The notes under the pieces: model-generated
The model's database searches: none
What the model was told of the DNA's origin: nothing
The model's input: the letters and a program-made list of their open reading frames with translations, nothing else
Part shown: positions 46,500 through 55,372 of the stretch, piece after piece
How positions within the stretch are numbered: the first letter of the stretch is position 1
How the letters are laid out: each line of letters begins with the position of its first letter
Virus record (IMG/VR): IMGVR_UViG_3300029448_004877
Location: 1-64,000 of that record
Direction: 5' to 3' (one strand)
Length of the DNA: 64,000 bases
Origin: a virus
Position numbers and translations under genes: made by a program

Positions 46500-48038
46500 T
46501 TATGCGTTTTTCCAATCAAAATCTTTAACTAGTTCCATGCCGTAGTTGTTGGTGCCAGTAGGCATATCAAATCCGTCTTTGAATCTAAGCTTGTTCACTT
46601 TGAATGGTCCATAGTCCACAAAGTGATGCCATCTGCCATATCTCCAGACAAGTCTTGCCACGTCTGGGTGCATGTCAACTAACATTTGTGACTTATTCAC
46701 AGTACCTTCAGTATTGTATCCAGTTTCTTTGAACTCTTCATTTTCGGTATTCTCTGCGTGATAAAATTCAGCAGTATTACCACCACTTACAGTTTGAGTA
46801 GCGGCTTTACCTTGCATAAACGCATTAAACTGAAGACACACATCACCATCCTTCATCACTCGTAGACAGATATCAGTATCTTCGTTATATCTACCACGCC
46901 ACCTATGCTTACAATCATTCCGAATAAGTAAAGTAGAATATATACGTGTGTTGGCAACGTAAGCAGGATATTTTTGATTCGGGTCAATAAAGAACCGATA
47001 TTGTGGACCAGCAATGTAAACATTATCATACCTTTCTACAAAATCTTCCATCACTTGAAAGCCTACACCACTCTCAAATCGAATGCGCTCATTATTATGA
47101 AGTCTGTAGAAATCCGAGATATTGTCATCCAATACCCAATGACTAGTAGCGCCAATACTGATCGAATGATCCCATGCCCAGTTTCTAGCACGACCAGGAC
47201 CATCACCGTGATTTGAGAATGGAGCAACTAGTAGTGTTACGTAATCTCGAATGTTAAAAGTATCAAGTGCCTTATCGTAACTGTCGAGGTCTTGAGGCTC
47301 AATCACAATGTAATGTGGTATTTGCATACGAGACAGCGATCTGGAAGTAAACATTGAATCAGCACGACCCTTAGATACAATGTACATAGGGTGTTCTGGC
47401 AAAGTTCTGCCTTCTGGCTGAATCCAGCGCAACAGCAAGTTCTTAGTAATATGCTGTTCTGGATGCCAAATGCTCTTGGTCTTTTCTGTCACCTCTTGAC
47501 CAATCTTTTGAGAAAACTCTTTATAGTCCGCTTCACTTCTGAAGTTTAATGTGATTGCTCTGAATTTAATCTTGTCTTCTTGAGCATATTCTGGCATACC
47601 AATCCAGTGCTTTTTCCAGTTCGATTCATATTCTGACTCAACTGTCTTTACTTTACTAAAACCAGGTCCATTATATTCAGGAACAAGTAGATTAGGATCG
47701 ACTGTGATAAGATCCTCTTCTATATCTTTGAATAAAGACATCGCACGATTTTCTAGAGGATAATATGTCTCTTTGACATATCCAGGTATCATCTGATTGA
47801 TCTTTGTGCAGAAGTCTACCATATCATCCTGAGTTCTGAAGTGAACATAGATAGATTTCCAGATATCGCTCTGTACAACCTTCTTTACTCTGGTGGCATC
47901 TACTAGCTTATCTTGCATAGGCTCGTCAAAGAATTTATCTAGACTTACGCTATAAGTGTCATTTTTACGTGCCTCATCATTCATGTAATTATCGTACTCG
48001 GCACTCTCTTCGATAATTGGTTTACTATTATTTGTCAT
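46500..48038 (-). CDS. TET-associated-type glycosyltransferase with duplicated N-terminal domain
   Basis: 512 residues. The C-terminal about 300 residues start M-Y-I-V-S-K-G-R-A-D and contain Y-I-V-I-E-P, G-P-G-R-A-R-N-W-A-W and W-V-L-D-D-N-I. Y-N-E-D-T-D-I-C also occurs. This is the glycosyltransferase type found with phage DNA-modification genes. The N-terminal part holds two copies of an about 80-residue module (each with an F-R-T/S-x-x-D/A-D core and a T-x-x-x-P end). It overlaps the GT-B gene by four bases. DNA or cell-surface acceptor is not determined. Confidence 0.78.
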   Translation of the reverse strand: MTNNSKPIIEESAEYDNYMNDEARKNDTYSVSLDKFFDEPMQDKLVDATRVKKVVQSDIWKSIYVHFRTQDDMVDFCTKINQMIPGYVKETYYPLENRAMSLFKDIEEDLITVDPNLLVPEYNGPGFSKVKTVESEYESNWKKHWIGMPEYAQEDKIKFRAITLNFRSEADYKEFSQKIGQEVTEKTKSIWHPEQHITKNLLLRWIQPEGRTLPEHPMYIVSKGRADSMFTSRSLSRMQIPHYIVIEPQDLDSYDKALDTFNIRDYVTLLVAPFSNHGDGPGRARNWAWDHSISIGATSHWVLDDNISDFYRLHNNERIRFESGVGFQVMEDFVERYDNVYIAGPQYRFFIDPNQKYPAYVANTRIYSTLLIRNDCKHRWRGRYNEDTDICLRVMKDGDVCLQFNAFMQGKAATQTVSGGNTAEFYHAENTENEEFKETGYNTEGTVNKSQMLVDMHPDVARLVWRYGRWHHFVDYGPFKVNKLRFKDGFDMPTGTNNYGMELVKDFDWKNA

Positions 48039-49117
48039 ACAAAAAACTCCGTTAAATCTGAACGAGACTTATTCTTATCACTATAACGCATATCGATCAG
48101 TTTGTCAATACAAGATTTCCAATTAGAAAGACTGTGCTTTTCTTTGGTCATCTCTGCAATCTCATCTCTACGGTCTTTCATCACATTAGCGAATTCTCGT
48201 ACACTTGTTTCAAACTCTACACTTGAACAAGTACGCTTTACTTTAAAGATGTGAGAGGAATCTGCCGCAACTCTTTCGCTTGCGTGATTACCTGTATCAT
48301 CTACAAATAGAATAGTTGGCACACCACAGCCTAATGCTTCCATTGCTGTTATGCCCCAAGATTCCTTTGGCCAAGTTGAGCAAAATACCTGAGACTTTGA
48401 TATATTCTCAATTACTTCTTTATGAGGTAATCCTCTCATCGTATGTCTAGGTGCTTTCCAATGCTGATTTGCTTGTACGTATTCGTTCACAGTGTCACTC
48501 TTGTAAATCCCATCATTAGTCATTACAAGACTATTTAGGACAGATTTTTCCAGCTTCTTATGAATTAGAAAAGGTGCTTTTTCGTTATCACATCTACCGA
48601 CTGTGGATACGTTATATTCGTGGGTAGTCGAAAACGGTACGTCTGAAGGTAAAAACGAAGAGTCAATATATCCCTTGATTGCACCAAAGTCAACTTGACG
48701 AATTCTCATAGCCATGTTTTTGTGGTAGTTGTACTGGTGAGGACTTACAAAGTAAATATGGCAACCATTTTCATTTAGCTCTTTCAGGATACTGCCCAGT
48801 TCTACCATGCGTATGTCACGTACAAGTGGCTCATGCATAATACAAACTAAAGGAATATTAAACGACATCATCATCTTTCCCCACCAGGGATTGTTGAATA
48901 AGATCATATCTGGATCGTGTTGTGCAATTGCATCCATTATGACTTTGCGTGTATGTCGATTGTCCTTGTCCTCTTTAGTAATACACACTGGAATAATACC
49001 ATCAATATTATCTTCTAAGTCTTTGCAGAACTTCTCAATGCCGCCGGTGATGACGGGGCCTTTGTTGCTGGCATCTAAGACTTGAAAGTGTGTAGAATAC
49101 GGAACAAGTATCTTCAT
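48035..49117 (-). CDS. GT-B-type glycosyltransferase (family 4-like)
   Basis: 360 residues. The N-terminal G-G-I-E-K-F-C-K-D-L and C-terminal P-K-E-S-W-G-I-T-A-M-E-A-L-G-C-G-V-P-T are typical of retaining GT4 enzymes with the E-x7-E donor-binding motif. No signal peptide. Overlaps both neighbours by four bases, forming a translationally coupled three-gene set. Confidence 0.85.
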   Translation of the reverse strand: MKILVPYSTHFQVLDASNKGPVITGGIEKFCKDLEDNIDGIIPVCITKEDKDNRHTRKVIMDAIAQHDPDMILFNNPWWGKMMMSFNIPLVCIMHEPLVRDIRMVELGSILKELNENGCHIYFVSPHQYNYHKNMAMRIRQVDFGAIKGYIDSSFLPSDVPFSTTHEYNVSTVGRCDNEKAPFLIHKKLEKSVLNSLVMTNDGIYKSDTVNEYVQANQHWKAPRHTMRGLPHKEVIENISKSQVFCSTWPKESWGITAMEALGCGVPTILFVDDTGNHASERVAADSSHIFKVKRTCSSVEFETSVREFANVMKDRRDEIAEMTKEKHSLSNWKSCIDKLIDMRYSDKNKSRSDLTEFFV

Positions 49118-49563
49118 TTATTTTTATTCACAAAATCTGATTCACCCCAAACAACGCTCTGGCGAAGATTACTAGATGAAAATCTGTGATCCCTATTGTT
49201 GAAATATAATTCGATATTAAGTCTATCACAAACATCCCTGCCTGTAAAGTCTTTATCTTTATATTCTTCACCTAAAATACGAACGTCTATATGATATAAC
49301 TCCAATATATCTTTCAGGTCTGATTCTGTAGAGTACACTAATATCTCATCCACATATTTAATTGCAGATAGTTGGGTGTAACGCTCAACAATAGATTGAA
49401 TAGGAGAGTTCTTTTCTGGTCTATCCACAGCAGGATCGATTTGCAGACCACATATCAAGTAATCACATTGCTCTTTTGCTTCACGCAACATCATCACATG
49501 TCCAGCATGTAACAGATCAAATGTACTGGCAGTAAATCCAACTCTTTTTACTTTCTTTATCAT
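49114..49563 (-). CDS. Cytidylyltransferase-like nucleotide-activating enzyme
   Basis: 149 residues from the ATG at 49563 (AAGGTG upstream). G-F-T-A-S-T-F-D-L-L-H-A-G-H gives the HxGH motif, and S-S-N-L-R-Q-S the C-terminal phosphate-binding motif, as in glycerol-3-phosphate cytidylyltransferases. Likely makes a CDP- or ADP-linked donor for the two transferases encoded next. Confidence 0.86.
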   Translation of the reverse strand: MIKKVKRVGFTASTFDLLHAGHVMMLREAKEQCDYLICGLQIDPAVDRPEKNSPIQSIVERYTQLSAIKYVDEILVYSTESDLKDILELYHIDVRILGEEYKDKDFTGRDVCDRLNIELYFNNRDHRFSSSNLRQSVVWGESDFVNKNK

Positions 49564-49577
49564 ATAATTCACCTTAT

Positions 49578-51290
49578 TTAAGTTGTTGCAATTCTACTAA
49601 AGTTCTTAACTTTTTCAAATTTGATTACGCTATCGAACTTGTCGAATAGTTGATCACCTTTGTGACTGATAATAAAGATATTAGAATCAGCACTTAACTC
49701 TTCAATGATCTTAAGAAACTCCTCTGTTCCTGCACTGTCTAATGAAGAATCCATAATCTCATCCATAATCAATAAGTTAGTGGACACAGAGTTACGTAGC
49801 TTAGATACGGCTCTCCATGTGAATAGAAGTGCGAGGTCAATTCTTAACTTCTCACCCTCTGAGAAAGAAGAATATGAAAATTCGTCTCGAAAACGAGACT
49901 TGATAGTTTCGTTAAAGTTTTCGTCTAATTCAAACTGAACAAAGAAGTCCATCGCTGATAGATACTTGTTGATCAATTTGTTCATCACAGGCACATACTG
50001 TTTAATAATCCGAGTCTTAATGCCGCCATCTTTCAACATAGATGCAACCACTGATAGTATTTCTTTATGATCAAAGAGTTCACTCTGACTTGCATGATAA
50101 TCAACGAGTTCGGATTCTAGCTTCTTGATATCAGAGGTATCAATCTCTTCTACTTCTTGCTGTGCTCCATCGAGTTCTTTTTTGATAGACTTACAAGTGT
50201 TCATACCAATCTTATAGTTTGCTCTATGCTCACTTATAGAAATGTTCTTTTCTGATATTTGATCTTCAACTAGGTCGATAGCGTATAAACGTTCATCGAC
50301 AACTACACTCTTATGTCCAATCTCTTTTTTTGCTGTTTCGATTTCTGTTGCTGTTGATCTTGAGGACTTGATTGTTTCTTCTTTAAATTCGTGGTCGATC
50401 CCTTGCTTACAGGTTGGACAGTTGTCGTGGTTTTGGTAGAAGTCAACGTCTTTACGTAACTTGTTAAGCCTGGATGTAAGATCATGATTCAACTCCTGAA
50501 ACTCTGCTAACTTCTTTTTCTGCTCGGCTTTGTCGCCGATACTGTTATTTAATACTTCGATCTCATCTAATAGAACGTCCATCTTTGCCTGCTCATCTTC
50601 AACAAACGCAACTTGCTCTTTTAGTTTATCTTTTAGTTTACCTACTTCAGTCTCTTTAATTTTTCGAATGGACTCATTATGTGACTTAGCACTATCGATT
50701 TTGTTCTCAAGTAGATCAATCTGATATTTAATATCAGTTATCTCACTCTTGTTATCTGCCAGTCTTTCTTTTAGAAGAGTATTCATCGTAGTAAAGATTT
50801 GAATATCCAAAAGGTCTTCAATAATGTCTCTGCGTTCACCAGTCTTCAACTGCATAAATGGCACAAAAGTAGAACTGCCTAGAACAACGACTTGACCAAA
50901 AGACTTGTAGTTGAGTTTTAAAATAGTCTCTTCTAGATAAGTCTGGTAGTCACGGGCAGCCGCATCTTGGTTTAATAGTTCGCCATTCTTCCACACTTCG
51001 AATATGCCTGGCTTGATGCCACGCTTAATAACGTAACTGTTACCACTTATGCTGAAGTATGCTTCTACTAATAACTCTTTATTATTAACGCTATTAAGTA
51101 GTTGGTACTTATTAATTTTTCTAAACGGCTTGCCATACAAAGCAAAGGTCAATGCATCAAGCATAGTTGACTTACCAGCTCCGTTGTCACCAACTATAAG
51201 CGTAGACTTGCTTTGGTTTAAAAAAACTTCTGTAAAAGTATTACCAGTACTTAAGATGTTTTTATAACGAACCTTTTCAAATAGTATCAT
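49578..51290 (-). CDS. 46: Recombination nuclease ATPase subunit (gp46, Rad50-like)
   Basis: 570 residues. Walker A is G-D-N-G-A-G-K-S-T (34-42). Long coiled coils surround a zinc hook (C-P-T-C). The ABC signature is S-F-S-E-G-E-K-L-R and Walker B L-L-I-M-D-E. With gp47 it resects DNA ends for UvsX. Overlaps gp47 by four bases. Confidence 0.95.
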   Translation of the reverse strand: MILFEKVRYKNILSTGNTFTEVFLNQSKSTLIVGDNGAGKSTMLDALTFALYGKPFRKINKYQLLNSVNNKELLVEAYFSISGNSYVIKRGIKPGIFEVWKNGELLNQDAAARDYQTYLEETILKLNYKSFGQVVVLGSSTFVPFMQLKTGERRDIIEDLLDIQIFTTMNTLLKERLADNKSEITDIKYQIDLLENKIDSAKSHNESIRKIKETEVGKLKDKLKEQVAFVEDEQAKMDVLLDEIEVLNNSIGDKAEQKKKLAEFQELNHDLTSRLNKLRKDVDFYQNHDNCPTCKQGIDHEFKEETIKSSRSTATEIETAKKEIGHKSVVVDERLYAIDLVEDQISEKNISISEHRANYKIGMNTCKSIKKELDGAQQEVEEIDTSDIKKLESELVDYHASQSELFDHKEILSVVASMLKDGGIKTRIIKQYVPVMNKLINKYLSAMDFFVQFELDENFNETIKSRFRDEFSYSSFSEGEKLRIDLALLFTWRAVSKLRNSVSTNLLIMDEIMDSSLDSAGTEEFLKIIEELSADSNIFIISHKGDQLFDKFDSVIKFEKVKNFSRIATT

Positions 51291-52354
51291 AGATTAATAG
51301 CCTCATTGTGCAACTCTTGCAGAACTTTTTCGATCTTAGTCTTGTCAGTAGAAATCTCTAAATTCTGAACATATTGTTTCAGAATAGTCAATGTATCCTG
51401 TGCTTCGTCAACAAGTTCACTCTCATCAATTACATCTAAGTTCATATGATCTTCGACAACCTTGATATCACAAGGTAAGGCTGCCTGTAGTCTATCTAAG
51501 AACAAGTCAAAGATATACGGGTTAGTCTTGTTTCTGACAATAACCTTTATAAAAGTATCCTTTAGTTGGGTAGTGTCTAGGTTTGCAATGTCTTCGATTG
51601 TCATATCAGCATCATCGTACATAATCTTATGAAACAGACTATATGGATTACGGATATATTCCATGCTACGTGAATCAGTATCAAACACACTAAAGCCACG
51701 CTTTTGATCATGATCAGACCAAGTCATCTCATACTGAGCGCCCAAATAAGATATATTGCCAATAGAAGATGGCTGATGAAAGTGACCAGAGTAGACTGAA
51801 TCAAACTTAGCAAACGTACTACGATCCATACCATCAGAGCATAAATGACCTTTGTCCATCTCGTAACCAGTAATCTCAAAGTGACCCATGAGTACTTGTG
51901 CTTTGGTATCAGCCATGGCTTTCATGGACTCTTCCCAATTCTCAGCACACATCCAAGGAGCAAGCATGATGTTACATCCATCCATGTTTAATTCTACAGG
52001 TCTTTCCCAATACAAATGCAAGTTACCATGACTAGTATTGCCGTACAACTGTTTAAGACTGTTCACTTCATTAGTATTTTTAAAGTAAGTATCATGGTTA
52101 CCGGCAATCATATAAAGTTCGATACCTTCATCTGCACACACCCTCATGAAATGATCTTCAAGATTCTTAGCAGTCACGAAATTGATATACTTGCGCCGGT
52201 CTGTAACATCGCCTAAGTGAAAAATAGTTTTGATGTTATTTTCACGTAGATGTGGAAAGAAAACTTCCCTATAGAATTTTATTTGATGTTCAGCAATGGC
52301 ACTATTATCATTTCTTGCACCCCAGTGTGTATCGTTTAGGATAGCAATCTTCAT
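51287..52354 (-). CDS. 47: Recombination nuclease subunit (gp47, Mre11-like)
   Basis: 355 residues. Phosphoesterase motifs D8-x-H10, L-G-D-V-T-D-R-R, A-G-N-H-D-T, M-G-H-F and S-G-H-F-H are all present. It is the nuclease partner of gp46. Overlaps both gp46 and gp55 by four bases, as part of one operon. Confidence 0.95.
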   Translation of the reverse strand: MKIAILNDTHWGARNDNSAIAEHQIKFYREVFFPHLRENNIKTIFHLGDVTDRRKYINFVTAKNLEDHFMRVCADEGIELYMIAGNHDTYFKNTNEVNSLKQLYGNTSHGNLHLYWERPVELNMDGCNIMLAPWMCAENWEESMKAMADTKAQVLMGHFEITGYEMDKGHLCSDGMDRSTFAKFDSVYSGHFHQPSSIGNISYLGAQYEMTWSDHDQKRGFSVFDTDSRSMEYIRNPYSLFHKIMYDDADMTIEDIANLDTTQLKDTFIKVIVRNKTNPYIFDLFLDRLQAALPCDIKVVEDHMNLDVIDESELVDEAQDTLTILKQYVQNLEISTDKTKIEKVLQELHNEAINL

Positions 52355-52917
52355 TCTTTCTCCTTCTCATTATCAATAAACTTCTCTAAGCCCTTCTTAG
52401 ACTTGATCTGTGCCTTTTTCTTATCGTCTATTTTCTTTTCATATCCACGAACAAAATCACTCATGTACTCATTATTCAAATCAATGTAAGCTGGTTCACC
52501 ACTAGTGTCAACAGTACCTTCTGCACGATCAACAGCAGTTCCTGTCATAACTGAGTTTTCTGTTACCTTGTGTTTGATATATAGTTGCTTCTTCTCTTTT
52601 TCAATTCTCCGAAGAAATGCGTACCATATAATCTGAGTAAAGTAAGCAAACGGATTATGAGACTTGTTAGGATCAAAGTTACCCAGTGCTTGAATAGCGT
52701 TCTCAAGTCCATCGCTTATCATCTCATCTTTATAAGAGTAGCCAGAAAAGTTTGGTTTAGATGCAAGCCTAGTTGATATCTGATAGATACATTGGCCTAT
52801 ATAGTTAGGTATCTGTGGTCTCTTATCTCCCGAATCTTCTGCTTCATTGCATAGCTTTTTATATGCTATGATAGCTTCCAGAAACTCTGGATTGTTAACG
52901 TAATTTCTTTTTGCCAT
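52351..52917 (-). CDS. 55: Late sigma factor (gp55)
   Basis: 188 residues. The sigma-2-like region contains D-G-L-E-N-A-I-Q-A-L-G-N-F-D-P and F-A-Y-F-T-Q-I-I-W-Y-A-F-L-R-R-I, the gp55 signature. It redirects host RNA polymerase to TATAAATA late promoters, with gp45 as activator. Many matching promoters are seen in this window. Own sigma70-type promoter upstream. Confidence 0.94.
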   Translation of the reverse strand: MAKRNYVNNPEFLEAIIAYKKLCNEAEDSGDKRPQIPNYIGQCIYQISTRLASKPNFSGYSYKDEMISDGLENAIQALGNFDPNKSHNPFAYFTQIIWYAFLRRIEKEKKQLYIKHKVTENSVMTGTAVDRAEGTVDTSGEPAYIDLNNEYMSDFVRGYEKKIDDKKKAQIKSKKGLEKFIDNEKEKE

Positions 52918-52942
52918 GCATTTTCACTCCTTATTGTGTACA

Positions 52943-52971
52943 AGTATAACCTATCACTCACTGTTTGTCAA
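52943..52971 (-). promoter_or_regulatory. Sigma70-like promoter of the gp55-gp47-gp46 operon
   Basis: TTGACA (52971-52966), a 17-base spacer and TATACT (52948-52943), 26 bases before gp55. Confidence 0.78.
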
Positions 52972-53005
52972 GTAAAATTTTATTTAAAAATAACTTAAAA
53001 AAGAC

Positions 53006-53033
53006 TTGACATGGCTAGAAAATCGTGTATAAT
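53006..53033 (+). promoter_or_regulatory. Plus-strand sigma70 promoter pointing into antisense
   Basis: Perfect TTGACA (53006-53011), a 16-base spacer and perfect TATAAT (53028-53033) on the plus strand. It is divergent from the gp55 promoter. Downstream lie only minus-strand genes, so it would make RNA antisense to the 117-residue gene and uvsW. Confidence 0.68.
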
Positions 53034-53056
53034 AGAGTTATACGATTATTAAAACA

Positions 53057-53410
53057 CTAATGTTTTGTTGATTCTCTTGATTCCATGTAAGCAACAAGCA
53101 CATCTTCAATCTCATTAGCTTGGTCGTCATCTTCTTGATACTGCACATTCTTAAGCTTGGTGAGTCTGCTTGCAAACGTGTCATAGTATTCGATTGCCTT
53201 GCTGTTTGCTTCTCCCCAAAATACAATATCTTTATGAGTGAGGCTCACGTGATTTGCCTCTGAAAGAAGCATCCAACTCTTAGCAAAGAATCCGTGTACA
53301 GGGTGTATTTTGACTTGAATAGGATTTTCAATAGTCAATTCGTTTTCATCACTCGATAACAAATCTGCGATAAGGTCATCGCCTGATTTCATTTTGATGT
53401 GAATTAGCAT
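53057..53410 (-). CDS. Sm-like fold protein of unknown role, 117 residues
   Basis: The pattern K-M-K-S-G-D-D-L-I-A-D-L-L then L-T-I-E-N-P-I-Q-V and D-I-V-F-W-G-E-A-N-S-K-A resembles small Sm-like beta-barrel proteins of T4-like phages. Assignment is tentative. It lies one base after uvsW and opposite the plus-strand promoter at 53.0 kb. Confidence 0.72.
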   Translation of the reverse strand: MLIHIKMKSGDDLIADLLSSDENELTIENPIQVKIHPVHGFFAKSWMLLSEANHVSLTHKDIVFWGEANSKAIEYYDTFASRLTKLKNVQYQEDDDQANEIEDVLVAYMESRESTKH

Positions 53411-54871
53411 CTAGTTCCCCTTTATGTTAACATTATATATGCGAAATTCAAAACCTTCTTCATTATATACTTTGACTCTTTCCATAAAATGCTTAGTAGC
53501 AAAATTCTTACTACTTTTCCACTGTAAGTCATCAACTATATCATATAAAGTTGCCTTGCTATTGTCAGAACTTTTACGTAGTACTCGACCTATTGACTGT
53601 AAGTTTCGTATTTTTGATTTACTCGGGCTTGCAAAGACGATATTATCCAAACGCTTAATATTAACCCCAGTGCTAAAAGTACCATAACTAGCGAGAATAA
53701 TGTTATCACTGCTTGACTCAACCAAATGCCTAACTGTCTCACGATCTTCAGCACTAACAGCTCCGTGGATAAAGTGTACGGTCTTGTCGCCTTCCTCAAG
53801 CATTGGATGTAATATCTTACCATGTTTTTCAACGAACTGAAAAAGGATAAGAGTGTTCCCTTTGAGGCTATGTGCGAGATTTTTAATGTATTTGTTTCTT
53901 GATTCATTGCCGACAATCCAGTCTATTTCTTCTTGATACGTCTTATTCTTATTTAGCTTTCTAATTTCATCTGGATATTGTAGAACGATAGCAGTGATGC
54001 CGAAGTCAGCAAGAGTATTATCTTCGATAAGTTTCTTAGTCTTCGTTACTTCGTAAACAGATCCGAAAAGACCTTCTAGTACTAGTTTATGCGTTTGAGT
54101 GCCATCTAGCGTACCAGTAAACCCATATCTATATTGACAACTAGGCATTTTCTCTAATACTTTTGTCAGCGACTTGGCTTTAAATAGGTGTGCTTCATCT
54201 CCCACTACAACATCAAACTTCTCAAACCAATCCTTTCTTAGCTTGTACACTGATTGCCATGTTGTAACGGTTATATCAGCGTCTACGTTCTTATCAATAC
54301 CTCCTCTAATTTTGTGTATTGACAATTCATTACCATTGTTGTACTCAACAAAGTCAGATGCCATTTGCTCAACTAACGAGGTTGTAGGCACAACGATGAG
54401 AACTTTTCTGTTAGCAGATTCTACGTGAAAGCGAGTTAACAAGTATATGATGAATGACTTACCAGAAGCAGTAGGTGATAGTAGTAAGGCTCTTTCGCTT
54501 CTTAATGCATGAACAACCGCTTCGTTTTGATAGTCTCTCGGAACAAACGTAGAGTTAAACTCCTCTGCAAGTTGCATTCCAGCGTCATCGTTAACAACAT
54601 TATTAGGCACAAGACCTTTATCGATTGCAACGTGATATTCTCTAGTATTACAAAACTTGAGTATGTACGGAATCAGACCAGCGTAGATCATGCCAGTCAT
54701 CGTATTTAATAGACGAATTTTGCCATCCCAAACTTTGTTACGAACAGCAGGCATGAACTTAGCGCCAGGCACTTCAAATGTGAAGTACTCGCTCATTTCC
54801 ATCTTGATTCCGGGGTCTGCGTTTACTCTCACGTAAACGTCATCGACCTTTTCGATACTCACGTTATCCAT
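53411..54871 (-). CDS. uvsW: UvsW helicase
   Basis: 486 residues. Walker A T-A-S-G-K138-S, D-E-A-H (224-227), G-F-T-G-T-L (motif III) and S-I-G-R-V-L-R-K (motif VI) mark a superfamily 2 helicase of the UvsW type. It unwinds R-loops and branched DNA, shifting replication from origin-driven to recombination-driven. Its N-terminal domain with V-P-G-A-K-F-M matches T4 UvsW. Directly adjacent to uvsY. Confidence 0.94.
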   Translation of the reverse strand: MDNVSIEKVDDVYVRVNADPGIKMEMSEYFTFEVPGAKFMPAVRNKVWDGKIRLLNTMTGMIYAGLIPYILKFCNTREYHVAIDKGLVPNNVVNDDAGMQLAEEFNSTFVPRDYQNEAVVHALRSERALLLSPTASGKSFIIYLLTRFHVESANRKVLIVVPTTSLVEQMASDFVEYNNGNELSIHKIRGGIDKNVDADITVTTWQSVYKLRKDWFEKFDVVVGDEAHLFKAKSLTKVLEKMPSCQYRYGFTGTLDGTQTHKLVLEGLFGSVYEVTKTKKLIEDNTLADFGITAIVLQYPDEIRKLNKNKTYQEEIDWIVGNESRNKYIKNLAHSLKGNTLILFQFVEKHGKILHPMLEEGDKTVHFIHGAVSAEDRETVRHLVESSSDNIILASYGTFSTGVNIKRLDNIVFASPSKSKIRNLQSIGRVLRKSSDNSKATLYDIVDDLQWKSSKNFATKHFMERVKVYNEEGFEFRIYNVNIKGN

Positions 54872-55305
54872 TAGGCACCTGTTCTAAATCGCTCCCAGTC
54901 TATGATTGATTTTATTTGAAATCCACGATTGTTGATCTGTTTGATAATGGATTCAAGATACTCTACCTTTTGCTCTTGTGCGCCAATCTTAAGAGACGCA
55001 TCGATAATATCGTCATCCGCTTCAAGGTAAGAAGGAATGTCTTGTCTCAAGATTTTAAGTGGTTGTGGTTCCCAGCCATACTGCTTGAGTTCAGTGATAT
55101 CAAGTTCGCCTTTGTAATATTCTGTCTTTAATTTATGTAGCTTCTTGTATTCAGCCTTCATCTTCTTCAGAAGATAGCCTTCTCCCATATAGAACTTGAA
55201 GTATTTGTTGTGTAATTTTGGTATCTCAGAGGATTCTCTGGATATATTGATGACGTCCACTGGTCCATCTTTTTCCCATTCTTTAATGATTTCATCTATC
55301 TTCAT
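54871..55305 (-). CDS. uvsY: UvsY recombination mediator
   Basis: 144 residues from the ATG at 55305 (GGAG upstream). M-K-I-D-E-I-I-K-E-W-E-K-D, then L-H-K-L-K-T-E-Y-Y-K-G-E-L and the C-terminal N-N-R-G-F-Q-I-K-S-I-I-D-W-E-R-F-R-T-G match UvsY. It loads UvsX onto gp32-coated DNA. Shares a base with uvsW. Confidence 0.94.
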   Translation of the reverse strand: MKIDEIIKEWEKDGPVDVINISRESSEIPKLHNKYFKFYMGEGYLLKKMKAEYKKLHKLKTEYYKGELDITELKQYGWEPQPLKILRQDIPSYLEADDDIIDASLKIGAQEQKVEYLESIIKQINNRGFQIKSIIDWERFRTGA

Positions 55306-55341
55306 AATATCTCCATAATTAAGTACATGTACAACTATACT

Positions 55342-55370
55342 AGTGTACACGAAATTCTCTAAAAAGTCAA
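55342..55370 (-). promoter_or_regulatory. Sigma70-like promoter of uvsY-uvsW
   Basis: TTGACT (55370-55365), a 17-base spacer and TACACT (55347-55342), just past the end of the gp19-like gene. Confidence 0.62.
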
Positions 55371-55372
55371 GT

